DNA of 64,000 nucleotides from Onthophagus taurus (Eukaryota; Arthropoda; Insecta; Coleoptera; Scarabaeidae), in assembly GCF_036711975.1 (NCBI RefSeq), contig NC_091975.1, positions 374,501 to 438,500 of the forward strand. Reading direction: 5' to 3'. The position numbers and the translations under genes are program-made. The number at the start of each line of letters is the position of its first letter. Position 1 is the stretch's first letter. Below the pieces are notes generated by a model, which had not been told where the DNA came from, ran no database searches, and saw only the letters and a program-made list of their open reading frames with translations. Positions 1-12,444 of the stretch are shown here, one piece after another.

Positions 1-1000
1 GTTAGCCGGAGGAAGCCGGATAACGTAGAAGTCTCCGACCAGTCATGTCCCAAACATGTTCGATCGGATTCAGATGCGGAAACCGAGCTAGCCATGGAAG
101 CATTCGTATACGGTGCTATTCCACAAAGGTCTGTACAACACGCCCGATGTGTTGTCGTACGTTGTCGTGCATGTATAGCAGACCTGGGAGCCGCCGAACG
201 TAGAGAAGCACAACGGACCGTAGCACCTCATCTACGTATCGTTGACCCGTCATGGTCTGCTATACAGGCAGCAGACGTGTACGTCCACCATATGTAATTG
301 CACCCCATACCATAATGCTCGGTTGTCGGTGGATAGGGTGCTCTTGCATACACTGCTCGAATAGACGATCACCACGGCTCCGATGAACTAAAATTCGCGC
401 ATCACCGGTGCTCAATTCGAATCTTGATTCGTCGGAAAACAAAATGTCCCTACTAATGCCTAGTGTCGACCCACTCGTGACGTATGCTGCGGTGCTCGGG
501 TGTTACTGGAATCCGCTGTATCGCACGACGCGCGCGCAGTCACTATCAGATCACTATCTACCAAACGCCGCAGTACAGTTCGCGTAGTGAGTGCGCCTTC
601 CCCTGCCGGTGGCCAAACAGCTCCAAATGACCTTGAGGAGGACACACACGACGCTAAAGCGCTGAGCACAAGAGTGCGATCCTCGTGTGTTGGAGACGCG
701 CAGGGCCGTCCCGGCCGCGGCTGAAGGTACCTACGTCCTACCTCAGACCATTCTCGCCATGTCCGTTGCACTGCCGATAACGACGCGCAATTTCACAGAA
801 CGATACACCCTCAATGTGCATACCCACAAACATTCCTCGCTTAAGTAATGCGATCGCCTATCCATTGCGCACAGAGTACGATAACAACGTGGTCCCTCAC
901 ACCACACTAAAAACGACCAGTATTTTCCATCCACTTCGGTCTCCATAGCGACGGAATGTTCCACTTGGAAGAGCGGCTCAGTCAACAATGCCGCGACGGA
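1..1000 (-). pseudogene. Tc1-like transposase remnant
   Basis: Read leftwards, several minus-strand frames together give a decayed Tc1-family DDE transposase. The order is a first helix-turn-helix (about 770-860, with VSFCEIARR), a second helix-turn-helix after a RPGRP linker (about 460-750), the first catalytic block FSDESRF and VWGAI (about 330-442), MHDN (about 160-185), and LNPIEHVWD (about 50-78). The two D and the final E would form the triad. The frame changes at least twice and stops interrupt it, so it is not functional. The C-terminus is cut by the window edge. It probably lies in an intron of the CUB gene to the right. Confidence 0.85.
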
Positions 1001-1379
1001 ACAACTCGAAACTCCCTGAATAAACTCGTCTACAGTAAACCTTTGTGCCCCGCAAGTATTATGGATTTATCTTCAAGCGTTCAGATTATATAGGGTGTGC
1101 TCGTGAATTATTTCCAACAGTGTATATTCATTCTGAAAGCTGTAAGACTTGGGGAGCTTCTTATTAGGGTTAAGTGTGCATTTAAAGATTATTCCTTCGA
1201 ATATTGATTTATTCCACGCCTAATACAAAACTTACAACTACTATCATAAAACAACATAATAATACTGACTGTCACGTACACGGACGCAAAGCATGCCGGG
1301 TAATAATTAATTTACAAACTAATAGATGGCGTTTTAAAATTAAATTAAATTAATGCTACAAAGCGTTATTTTTTTTTAG
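1001..1379. other. Intronic sequence before the first visible CUB exon
   Basis: No open frame of note. It ends in a T-run and AG acceptor at 1378-1379 serving the first visible CUB exon. It holds one GCGCCATCTA-type motif on the minus strand (about 1324-1331). Confidence 0.5.
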
Positions 1380-4300
1380 ATTTTATAAGTAAAAACGACG
1401 GCGAGCACATCCGGGGATCGGAGTGTGACCAAAAGATCCTCAGCAAGAAAGAATCAACGGGTTTGGTTTTTAGTCCGAACTATCCGTTTCCATACATGCC
1501 GAAACTTGTCTGTAGATATTTTATTTACGGGATGCAAGATTCGCAACATCTAGAACGGGTTAAGCTACAATTTATGTTGTTTGATATTCCGAAAGGTTCT
1601 AAAGGAGAGTAAGTTACAAGAAAGTGTAACATTTTTGAATCTTAATTAATTTTTTTTTGTAGTTGTACCGATGGTTATTTAAAAATTTACCTCAAAGGAC
1701 AAGAAACGACCGATTCCTACGACAAATTTGATTATGAAATGTGTGGTAACGAGGGTAATCCAATTTCAATGGTTTCTGATGGACCTAGATTAGTGATGGT
1801 TTTTAGTAGTGGGGAGATACTTGGAAGAGGATTTAAAGCGAATTATACTTTTGAAACTGGTAATATTAGTTAATCGATTTATTTGACTCTTCGATTTATT
1901 TTTATTTTGCTAGAATATCGTATACCTGGAACAGCAGCACCTGATGGAACTTGCACATTTACGTATCGAAGCACAAGTAGAAAACGAGGAGAATTTAATT
2001 CGCCGCGATATCCCTCCAATTATCCCAGCGATACCAACTGTACCTATTTATTCCTAGCTACACCCAACGAACAGGTTATGTTAGTTTTTGATAATTTTAA
2101 GGTACGAGCCGATTCCGCAAATTCAACCGTTGGCTCCTATGGGTAAGAAAAGAAATTAAATTAATTTTTATAAAAAAATGTAAACGTTACATTTTTAGAG
2201 CTTTAGTGTGCCAAGAAGATTGGTTAGAAATTTTCAATGTTTACAAAGATGGCACGGAAAAGTTGGTGGGTCGTTATTGCGGGATGACGGCTCCCGGACC
2301 GATCGAATCAAATCGTGGTGCGATCGGTTTAAAACTACTTCTTCATGCCGATTCGGAGGGGGTTTACAGCGGTTTTAAAGCTCGTTATAATTTCGAAACG
2401 GCTAAATCGATTTTCGGCGATTGCGGCGGTAATGTGAGCAGTTTAGATCATGGCGTTATTAACAGTCCTAATTTTCCTGAAAACTACGAGGGACCCAGTA
2501 AGGGGTTATCTTCGAAAACGTGTAATTGGTACATTAGTGTCAGGCCTAAATATAAGGTTTTATTAGAATTTGAACAATTTGCTATCGAAGGTGAACCTAT
2601 CAGTAAGTTTAAAATTATTTATTTTTTTTTTTGCAACCGATTTTCAAGTTAAATAAAAAATCTTTTTGTAATTCGCTACGGTAATGGAAGCTATAACAAT
2701 ACTCAAACGGGTGCTGTAATGAGATTTTAGTAACATTTTATGGAACCAGTTCAAGTTGGTAACATTGGGTCATTAATTTTTCTAGTTGTCAATGTGACAA
2801 TTTTTGTCTATGGATGTTTAAACACGTTCTTAGCATCGAATACAAGGTCCACAATGATGAGGACATTGACTCTGAGCAATTTCTTGTATTTTGGGAGGTG
2901 TACATCAAACATTTTTTTTCAGGTGAATATATTTTGTGTTTTGACAGTTTCTAATTGTCAATTCAAAGTTTCTATTTTCAAGTGTTCCGGTGTTACCAAC
3001 TGCTACATACCTATTTCCCCACATTGCCAAAATTTACTTTATTTTTGTTAAAAAAAAGTATAAAAACGCGAATTACAAAAAATAGCATAAAAAACACGTT
3101 TCATTCATTAAAAAAGTCTTGAATTCGTGCATTTCAAGCGTGTCCTACGAAACTTGTTTTTTAATATACTATTATTTAACTTTTATAACCGGATATGAAA
3201 TTTAAAATAAATTGTGTATAATAAATGAATTTTGTTATAGCTCGAGGTTGTCCAGCTGCTGTTCTTCGTCTTTGGACGAATTTAGCGGGTACTCCTATAG
3301 AACTTTGCGGCGAGGAAAGCTCAATAGGAAAGCTCCATTACGTATCGGACACGAACGCGATACGATTTAGTTTTATAACAGCGGATAAAGCAGTGGGCGC
3401 GAAAGGTTTTAAAATTATTTGGACGGAAATACAGGAGGGTCCCAGTTGCGATGAGTTTCAATGTGAAAAAAACGGCTTTTGCATACCGAATAAACTGAGG
3501 TGTAACAAGATGCAGAATTGCGGGGCCGATGATGGTTCGGACGAAGCCGACTGTGAGTGAGAAAATTAATGGTTACTATAATTATTATTATTCGGTACTT
3601 TTTATTTTTTTTCTTTAATTTATTTTTATTTACCCAAAATTATTTTCTAAAAACCTTCAATTGAGATGTAACTTGACGTTTGAGTTGTGAGTTGCAGTGC
3701 TACCAAATCATTTTATTTTTTTAATTTCCCATCAATTATTTCGATATTTAATATTAATTAAAATTATTTAATTATTTTATTGCGAATTTTGTACAATTAA
3801 AAAATTAATATATAAATATTATTAACATAATAATTAAAATTATACATAATTTTTATAAGAAATTAAAAAAAAAAAAAGTTGGTACCAATGAAATTTTTGA
3901 CATTACTAACTGTCATATTTACAATTTTATTACTTTTTACATACAGTCAGTCCCAAAAGTCATCGTACATCAACGGTTTTTGCATAATATCCAAAATGAG
4001 GTCGTAAAAAAAGTATTTTTTTATTACCATACACATAATTATTTATTTGTAACAGATTTATAAACAGAAAACACTGCAATTTAACAAAATAACTTAATAG
4101 TTCTTCAAAATTCTTCCATTAGAATGTCACAAAAGTGATCGTACAGATCCAAAAGTTGTAATTAAAAGGTACTAGTACTTGGTTGGTCCTCCGTTCGCTT
4201 TAAGTACAGCTTTTAGTCTTCTCTCATAGATTGAACAAGTTTTTCAGTGTATGATGCCGGAATTTTATCCCACTCTACTTGTAATGCAGCTTTTAGGGAT

Positions 4301-5949
4301 TCCTTGCTACTAATGTTGTGCATTCTAATAGATTTTTCTAAGTAATCCCACACGTGCTCTATGGGGTTAATATCCGGTGATTGCGGAGGAGAATGTAGCT
4401 GCTTGGGCACATTATATAAAAGCCATTCGCGAACTACATGTGCTGTATGCTTTGGGTCTTGGTCTTGTTGGAAAATCCAATTACTTCCAAGACACAATTG
4501 TATAACATTTTGCTTCAAATTAGCCTTTAAAATATTTAAATATTGCCACTTATTCATTATATTTTCAATAAAGACTGAACTACCGACTCCTGAAGCAGCT
4601 ATGGATCCCCATACCATAACGGATCCACCGCCATGTTTCACTGTTGGTAGGAGATTTTTTAAATCTAGGGCTGTACCGGCCTTCCTCCAAATTTTACCCC
4701 TACCATCGCATCCAAAAATGTTATATTTTGATTCATCTGTAAAGATGTTTCGTAAGTTTCTGCACTTACGGTTTTATTAAATTTGTTTTGGACGTTTGCC
4801 GCTATTTTTGGGGCACTTATCCGACGATTTGCGTTGACTTCTTGCCTAATGCTTCGTTCTTCTCGGGGAGTCAACAATTTTGGACGGCCAGTGCGCGGAG
4901 CATTTTCAATATTTCCGGTATCCACAAACCTTTTAATTATATACTGAATTGTAGAAGCATTTTTATTAAGTGTTTTAGCGATTTCATTTTTGACAAACGG
5001 AGAGCAACGATTACTAGATTTAGGGCAGGTTAGACTAGCTAGCTGCACGGGAAATCCCACGTAATTGACAAAGAGAAGGGGAAACCCCTGTCGGTTTTCA
5101 GATGTACGATTACTTTTGTGAGATTGCAATGGAACGATTTTGAAGAATTATTATTAAGTAATTTTGTTATTTTGTTAAATTGCAGTGTTTTCTGTTTATA
5201 AATCTGTTAAAAATAAATAATTACATGTATGGTAATAAAAAAATTCTTTTATTTACGATCACGTTTTGGAAATCATGCGAAAACCATTTGTGTACGATGA
5301 CTTTTGGGACTGACTGTATTTAAATGAAGAAAACATATATAAAAATCGATAAAATTCTTTTTGAAGGTTTTTTCTTCGCATTTCTTTTCTCTCTTTCTAA
5401 ATTTTAACACAATTTACGGTTTGTGGTGGCAGGAATTTTTTGAGTCTTTTATATCTATTTAGGTGGCTCACAGGCAACGTGGCAGTTTTTGCCGCCGCTC
5501 CTGCTGTTCCTGCCACCACTGCTTACCCTGGTTCTGCTGGCGTGATACAAAGCACCCTCCACCACAACTACTACTTCTTCTACTTCTCTCACAAACACGT
5601 GAGTCCAGTCTTTTAATTTTCTTTTATTTTTTTCGCCTTCAAAAACGTAAATTAATGAATTCCGGTTATATTAATTAATGAATTTATAATTTTTTTAATT
5701 AAAGGTACTGTGGAATTACCGAAACAGGATTACACCGTCCTGATTTGGTCATCAATTGCCCTATTTCTTCTACTGCTGTTGATGACAGCGTGCGTAGCGT
5801 GCCATAGAAAGCGGCGAAAACGTCGAAGACGATCTCAACAGCTTCATCGACCATTTCAATTACCAATTCCTGCAGGTTCATTACGTCGCCAACCACAACA
5901 TGTTTGCGAAGAATTAGGCGAAAGATTTGCAAGTGTCGATAGTGTCTGA
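1380..5949 (+). CDS. Multi-CUB/LDLa transmembrane receptor, 3' part (long isoform)
   Basis: Exons read in one frame: 1380-1608, 1663-1859, 1914-2142, 2199-2602, 3241-3552, then 5705-5949. All have GT-AG borders. The product has three consecutive CUB domains, each with the four-cysteine pattern (for example SECDQ, LVCRYF, GDCTDG, EMCGNE in the first). An LDL-receptor class A module follows (CDEFQC to DGSDEADC), then a membrane segment (about VLIWSSIALFLLLLLMTA) and a very basic cytoplasmic tail (HRKRRKRRRR) ending SVDSV. This is the architecture of Neto/LRP-type single-pass receptors, which usually act as co-receptors or receptor auxiliaries; Neto proteins have two CUBs, so the exact orthologue is uncertain. 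The gene starts upstream of the window, so signal peptide and N-terminus are not seen. Intron 5 carries a Tc1 transposon and intron 4 a dispersed repeat. Confidence 0.85.
2662..3180. repeat. Dispersed ~500-bp repeat, copy 1 (CUB intron 4)
   Basis: Closely similar to 14852-15412 plus 16974-16999, starting TTTTTGTAATTCGCTACGG and ending near ATACTATTAT. The word TTTTTGTAATTCGC recurs inverted near 3068-3081. No coding capacity. Probably a non-autonomous DNA element. Confidence 0.75.
3944..5317 (-). mobile_element. Tc1-like transposon with IR/DR ends
   Basis: Bounded by TA (3942-3943 and 5318-5319). The outer inverted repeats begin CAGTCAGTCCCAAAAGTCAT at both ends. An inner pair of related repeats (CACAAAAGTGATCGTAC near 4127-4145, and its inverted counterpart near 5105-5122) gives the IR/DR layout known from Sleeping Beauty-type elements. 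1374 bp, lying in intron 5 of the CUB gene. Confidence 0.9.
4213..5129 (-). pseudogene. Tc1-like transposase, internally deleted
   Basis: N-terminal part (4740-5129): helix-turn-helix region with the RTGRPKLLTPREER linker. C-terminal part (4213-4750): TDESKYNIF, VWGSI, FQQDQDPKHTA and SPDINPIEHVWDYLE, so all three DDE residues are visible. Between the two, the usual stretch joining the HTH part to the first catalytic D is missing and the frame shifts near 4750. The copy is therefore dead although its termini are well kept. Confidence 0.85.
5463..5545 (+). CDS. Alternative last exon of the CUB/LDLa gene (short hydrophobic C-terminus)
   Basis: After a TTTAG acceptor (AG at 5461-5462) this exon begins with GT, exactly like the transmembrane exon at 5705. 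From the donor at 3552 either exon completes the same TGT cysteine codon that ends the LDLa module. In that frame it encodes a short spacer and a leucine/proline-rich hydrophobic stretch (LPPLLLFLPPLLTLVLLA), then TGA at 5543-5545. There are no charged residues after the hydrophobic block, which is what a GPI-attachment signal looks like. A membrane-anchored form without cytoplasmic tail is therefore likely. Splicing on to 5705 would keep the stop, so I treat it as a terminal exon. Confidence 0.65.
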
Positions 5950-7180
5950 TGTTGGCTAAAATCCGTGCGCTGTTGGTACCGGGGGCGGATAACAACTTCC
6001 GATTTAAAACTCTATCGTCAACAGCAGTACAACAGATTTAAAATTTAAATATTAAATGGGACAATCAAAAAATGAATCAAGAATACCAAAAAGAATGTAC
6101 TGCTAATGATGAAAGATGAGTTTAAAAAAGCCGCCATTGATACCCACAGTGGAGGATTAAAAATCAATTATCATCGAAATAACGTAGAAGGTAAATAATC
6201 TTTTTTTATTATCAAATTGGAAATGAAACCGAAAACGTTTGGGTTAAGAAGACGATTTTCAGTGCGCGAAAACCCAAATTAACTTAAAAAAATGGTAATA
6301 AAATTATCGACTGAACAAAAAATATCTCTAATTAAACATTTTTTTAAACGAATTCTTATTTTTTAAAAACAAACACATAAAAAAACAGATTTAAAGAAAA
6401 ATTTAAGATAATAAGCAATTTTTTGGTAGGTTATAAGTAATAAATAAATAATCGTAAAAAAAAGTGTTGAGAATTAAAAAAATAAACAGTTTTTAATCGT
6501 ATTTAAATATTTGTGTGCACCTTTTAGTTAAAAATGATTTTTTAGATTTAAAAAAACTTAAATCGGAGCAAAAAAAGAAAAAAAAATTGATTGGTGCTCT
6601 ATAAAAGTTTTATTTTTACAACGAAAAACCATCTTCCTCAACATTTTTATTATCACTAATTGAACACCATCCTAGGATTAATAAAAAATATTTGAAAGGA
6701 AATTAAAAAAACGAAGACTTTTTGGTGGAAAATAAACATTTTGTAGAAAGACCAAAAATCTTCATTTTTATTTTAAAAAGTGGACAAACTGAAAAAGTGA
6801 AGAGTGTGGAATGTGTTTACATATTGCCTACTAAAAATAACCTACTGCCGTGTGTAATAAATTTACATACTTATTATTAAATTAATTGGTTCAACTAATT
6901 AATTAGAAAGGGAAAAAATTAAGTAATAATATGAGATTATTTTTCGTTCTTTTTTTAATTATTGTCTCCAATTAAAAATGTTAACGATAACGAAGCTTAA
7001 TGAAAAGATTTCGATAAAGAGGTTATGCTCAGTTAAATTTTAATCGAAAAGTTGTTTATTTTGAAGAATTTTTATGAAAAGTTTATAATAATCTTGAAAT
7101 TTCAATGAAAATTTTTAAATTTAGTAATTGTAACATGTATAAATCATCAGAAATCTAACTTCTTGTTCTAATTAGATGTT
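5950..7180. other. AT-rich 3' flank of the CUB gene
   Basis: No supported gene. Probably 3' UTR and spacer: many A-runs and several AATAAA words, none decisive. Confidence 0.4.
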
Positions 7181-7189
7181 ATTCAGCGT

Positions 7190-8640
7190 TATAGAACTAA
7201 CACTAGACCTAGAACTAGAAATATTATTAAATATAGGGTTTAGCCCTACGTCCCATAAGACGGCTAAATCCAAACTTTCTAGTTCTAGGTCTAGTGTTAG
7301 TTCTAATTTTAGTTCAATAAAAGTGTACAGGGTGGTTCAAATTCGATGTCCGAATAGGCTATCTCGGAAACTATAAGAGATAGAAAAAAAGTAGCTTACA
7401 TGTCATGATTTCGTTTTTCGAGAAACTGCTAATGCCAAAAACCTCAAGGCGTTATCGTCTTTTGTTTTTCCCCCTGAAAGCCAAAATTGAAAATACCGTA
7501 AAACCAGCAAGTGCAATTATCTTGGTTATTATTATAGGTGGAGTATTATAACTAAGACATTGTATGGACTTTCCTATAGAGAATTTGATGACGTAGTCAA
7601 AAAAAAAATTTTCGGTATTAGATTTTGAGATATTATGACAATTTTTGTTTTTTTAAATGGAAACAACCACTGATTATTCGCTTATTAAATTCGTTATTTT
7701 TTTCTGATTACAAAAATATGGGGTTAGATAGGTCTATTACTATCTTTTTAGAATAAAGCTAAAAATAAACTTTTTTTTAGTGTCGTGAAAGAATTTAAAT
7801 TTACAGTTTCCTGTAAATTGCGGTAGTATAACTAAAAATTATTCTACTCAAAATTTATATAAAATTTACTTTATTTTCTAATATGTAACATTTTAACATG
7901 TTAAATTTTTCGTAATTTTCGTAATCCATCTTAAAAAACAGAGTTTTTAATTTGAATGTTTATTTGAATTTAATTAAAATTAAAAAATTTATGAGCGCCA
8001 TCTATCAATAATTTATTAAGTCATTTATTAATAATATTAAATATTAATAAAAATTGTGAAATAATGCAATCTATTCCAACTTTTGTGTGAAACAAATATA
8101 AATTAAATAGTTCAACAAATGTATTTGTTTCAAATATCAGAAATATATTTTTTTAATTTTTAGTTATAATTTACAGGAAACTGTAAATTTAATTTCTTTG
8201 ACGACACTAAAAAAAGTTTATTTTTAGCTTTATTCTAAAACAATAAGAAATAGACCTGTCAAACCCTATATTTTTGTAATCAGAAAAAAATAACGAATTT
8301 AATAAGCGAATAATCAGTGGTTTTTTTGACTACGTTATGAAATTCTCTGTAAAAAAGTGTCCATATACTGTCTTAGTTATAATACTCCACCTATAATAAT
8401 AACCAAGATAATTGCACTTGTTGGTTTTACGGTATTTTCAGTTTTGGCCTCTAGGGGAAAAACAAAAGATGATAGCGGTTTGAGGTTCTCGGCATTAGCA
8501 GTTTTTCGAAAAACGAGATCATGACATGTAAGCTAGTTTTTTTCTAACACTTATAGTTTTCGAGTTAGCCTATTTGGACATCGAATTTGAACCACCCTGT
8601 ACAACAATCTAATACTGAATAACGACTAAAAATAGAGCTA
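7190..8640. repeat. CTAG-rich hairpin repeat, split by a foldback element
   Basis: The left part (7190-7325) is an imperfect hairpin: arms rich in CTAGAACTAG / CTAGTTCTAG around GTTTAGCC and GGCTAAATC. The right part resumes at 8602 with a sequence shared by other copies (CTGAATAAC). Related copies or fragments are at 17331-17375, 26640, 27846, 28540, 55075-55260, 58207 and 61150. Confidence 0.7.
7328..8599. mobile_element. Foldback element, TA target
   Basis: Flanked by TA (7326-7327, 8600-8601). The ends CAGGGTGGTTCAAATTCGAT match in inverse orientation and the pairing continues for well over 400 bp on each arm, leaving a small AT-rich centre. No transposase frame. Related ends occur at 25352 and 46031, so it is probably mobilised by a Tc1/mariner-type transposase. 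Confidence 0.85.
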
Positions 8641-9370
8641 AAAATTCGAGTTGAATTTGATAATAAACATAAAAAAATACTGTCTCCAAAACTTTTTGAG
8701 GTTATAAAGGAACATTTGAGGTTAGGTTATACAAAACTATAATGTTGCAGGGTGACCAACTTATTTTATAAAAAAATTTGTCCACGACTACCTTATAATA
8801 TATACCTTATGAATGAGTTTTCTAAAACAAAATGGTAGTCATTTTTCACGGAGTGAATAATAATCATTATCCACGGGTAACCATCTTGACCAGACTAATA
8901 ATAATTATTTGAAAAGTTAAAAGTTCAAAAAACGTCAATTTAATTCAATTTTGTAGGAGTTTCTAAATGCTAAAAAAACCTAAACAAATTCGTTTTTTCG
9001 TATGACTTAAGTATAAATTAATTAATTTTCGTAAAGAAAACGACGTTTTATAAAACTGACACTTAATTTTGACAAATTGTTGTGAAGTTGGTTACAGTTA
9101 GTAACATTGAATTTGTGTCACATTGACGTTTAACCTTTATTCAAAAATTTATTTAAAAAATAAATTTATCGAATCAATTTCAATAGTCGTGGACAAAGTA
9201 TAGTATTCTACTCGCATATAATGAGCTATTATATGCTCATATAATAATATACTATTAAAAATGGGTGTTTCGTATTAAACGTTTGTTGAAAGTGATATCA
9301 TAAAAAAATTGTTTTCTCCAAAACTGTTATGATTTAAGAAATAACACTTACTGCGGTTATAAAGGGTCAG
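8641..9370. other. AT-rich spacer
   Basis: Nothing recognisable. Contains short direct and inverted TATA-like words near 9210-9255. Confidence 0.35.
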
Positions 9371-9583
9371 TTGAGATTGTTATTTTCTTTCCTTGGCTCT
9401 ACAACCCATATCCTACACCATTCGCGTCTACTCCTAGTCACTCTTTACCAGTCTCTCACTCCCATCGCCCTCAAGTTATCCTTCACGTCGTCCAACCATC
9501 TTTTACGAGGTTGGTTTCCATTCTGCAACGATTTTTGCATTTCTATCGCCTTCCTCGAGTTTTCCATATCTTGTTCTTGTTAA
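9371..9583 (-). pseudogene. Fragment of a retrotransposon C-terminus
   Basis: The minus strand reads QPRKRWLDDVKDNLRAMGVR, then after a stop RVTRSRREWCRIWV. This is the typical C-terminal motif of many insect LINE polyproteins (RKRWxDDV...W..R..W). The in-frame TAA between these parts and the lack of any RT upstream mark it as an orphan relic. Confidence 0.7.
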
Positions 9584-12220
9584 TTAAATTGTTTTATATC
9601 CTCAGTCATCAGAAATTTGTTGCTGCCTTATTCCAATATCGTCGATTCTAGAATCAGGTAGAAGTAATGTCTAAATTATTATTAAGCAGCAATTATCAGT
9701 TAATTTGAAAAATGTATTAAATATTGAAATTTCAAGATAGAAATGAATAATTTTGAGAAGAAATTATGGGCTTCCTATTAAAAGTTTTCAAAAAAATGTT
9801 TATCTTATTCATAATAATTTAACTGGGCATAAAAATGTTTATTATTGTTTGAGATTTGTTGAAGCGAAACTAAAATTAACGATCCAAAAAAAATGTGATT
9901 AATTAATTAGATTTAATTAACTAATTAAAACATTTCACTTGAGACGACGTCCATTCTAATTAAAATAAATGAAAATAACAAAAAAAAATACACAAGAAAT
10001 ACGGGTAACGACACATTATAACTTTTTTAAGCAAATCGTTCGCGCGCTCTCATTGTTATTAATTAATAATTAAAAGAAAAAATGTCGTAATAATAAATAA
10101 GTAATCTAAAAAAAATGGAATAATGGTGTTTGAAAAAGAAAAAAAAGTAAGTTTCGCTAACAAATCTCTATTTTAATTTCTTTAAAATGAATTAAGATAA
10201 AAACCTTAAAAAAAAAGGTTATTTAATCGTGTTTTTAGGATGAATATCAAAAAGAAAAATAAATAAATTGAGTGTAAAATGTTATTATCGTAAAAATTAA
10301 TTAATTAGTCATCGTTTAAATCGATGATTTTAATTGTAAACCGTTTTTACGTTTTCTTTATCCTCTTAAAATAAATTTAAAACTAAAAAAAAATAATAAT
10401 TACTACCCTATATTATGGCAAATGCGGAAAACGTTGTATAACAATTACATTTGTAACGAATATTAAAATGGAAAAAAGTAAACGATTATTAGAGAGAAAT
10501 AATTAAAGAAATAATAATAAAAAATAATAAATATTAGTCGTCGTGAGAGGCTGAAAATAAAAAAAACATAAATAAATAAAAGAATAAGTGTAAATTAATC
10601 GATTATTTAAAATGAAAATGGTGTATTTAAAGATACGTGATGATTTATTAGTTATATTTTAAAAAATGAAATAAATTTAATTAAGGTTATGTTGTAATGT
10701 GTCAATGTCAAAATGAAAATTTATTGAATAATTAATTGTTGAAGTAAGTCATAACGTATCTTTTTACTTAAAACTAAACAAAAAAAAAACAAACTATGTA
10801 CGTAGAGTGTTTAGCTTAAAAAAATGAAAGAATATCTCTTAAATAAACAAAAAAAGAAATGATTGCAACGTTGTCAGTTTGCCTCTGTTTTTTTTGCTTT
10901 TATTTTTATCGTTTCATCTAAATTAAGTTTATCTTCTCAAAATAATTTAAAATTGAAAAATCGTAGCGATACTATTTTTAATTTATCAATTTTTTCCGTT
11001 ACGAATTTTATTATTAATTGCAAAGTAGTGGATGCACTTAAAAATAAATTTTAAAGAAAAAACATACAAGCGTATATTGTATAATTGGCCCAACGGTGCG
11101 GCCCAGGTAATGATATTAAGACAAAAAACACATTGTTGATTAGGGTATATTAAAAATTAATAATGATACGTTATTTTTTAAATAAATATCCATTTCGTCA
11201 TATAAGTATATTATAATAACGTACATTTAATATTTAAAAAAGAAAAAATCAGCGTATGCAGTTCTCTCGAAATAGTGACTGCATTAAATTTATTTTTTAA
11301 TTACTTTTGTTCAACTTTGTACACATATTTCTTTTGATGTCAATTTATAGAGTCATCTAGTGGTTAATGTGTAAATTACGCATTCATGTTGTTAATTAAA
11401 TATTAATCATAATTATTTATATAAACATTAATTTTTTAACTGTATTTATCCAATTTAATATAAAATTAAAAACAATTTTGTTATTATTGGTGTTGACGTT
11501 TGCGTTGTCAAGATTGCCAACCTATTTTTTTTTTAATATTAATTAATAAACCACGTAATTTACACATTACTTTTTAAAAAATAGTTATTTATTTTTAAAT
11601 TTATTGAATAACGAGAAAGCACGGCTTCCATTAAAACCGCCTTAAAAAAAAAACTAAAAAAAGGCGGGATTTTTAATTTTTTTTTTTATATAAAAATTTA
11701 ATTTATTAATTTAATGAATATATTGACTTGTAAAAGACGTCCCGTTGATCGCCACGTTATTTCTCGTAAGCACCACACACAAAGAAATGAAAAAAACCGG
11801 ACACGTTTTGCACAAATACTTAAAATTAACCAAAAGAAAAAAATGATATGTTAAAATAATTTTTTAAGGTTAGAAATTATGACCCCGTCCGATAACTGGG
11901 CGTCATATACACGGTCGGCCTGAATCTATAAAAAGAAAATCTAAAAATAACGAAAACCAACAATAAATAAAAAAAATAATAAACAAAAACAAATATATTC
12001 TACACACACAAACACACACGCGCGATAAGAAAATAAAAGTATTATAAAATACAAGAAGAAAAAAAACACTTAATTGTGTATTTTGAATTTTTCATCTTCA
12101 TCAATATGTTATTTGTTATTAAATTAAAAATGCTGTTAAGTACTGTTAAGATATAAAGAAAAAACGGTCGCAAAAACTGTAATATATTGTATCAGATGCT
12201 CACAGCGACTAGAAATGAAT
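9584..12220. other. Long AT-rich region without recognised genes
   Basis: No conserved frame; the short open frame at 10863-11054 is low-complexity. It could be a very long 3' UTR of the CUB gene, because the best plus-strand poly(A) signal after 5949 is near 12224, but this is inference. Confidence 0.4.
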
Positions 12221-12223
12221 TAA

Positions 12224-12267
12224 AATAAAAAGTGTATCCCACTGTATTATTCTTGTTGAGTTTTATT
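12224..12267. terminator. Possible convergent poly(A) signals
   Basis: Plus-strand AATAAA at 12224-12229 is followed by a T/G-rich stretch. The minus-strand AATAAA (TTTATT, 12262-12267) lies downstream of the WD40 gene stop at 12445. Two convergent transcripts could end within about 40 bp of each other. Confidence 0.4.
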
Positions 12268-12444
12268 TCATCCCAAAAATATGAAAATTCATTTTAACAA
12301 CATTAACGAAGTATATAGTATTCTTGTCAAAGTTAGTGTTGAGATTAAAACAGAGATGGCGCTTAATTTAATTTTTTAGTTGATTTTAATTTTTAACAAT
12401 TAATAAATCAGTCTTAAATCTAAATAAAATTAGAAAAAACCATT

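Noticed and set aside
5463-5678. 71-codon frame with a leucine run (HPPPQLLLLLLL)
   Set aside because: Out of phase with the LDLa exon and has no ATG of its own. The in-phase frame of the same exon explains the site better.
9371-9583. Plus-strand 70-codon frame
   Set aside because: It is the antisense of a retrotransposon C-terminal motif (RKRWLDDV) readable on the minus strand.
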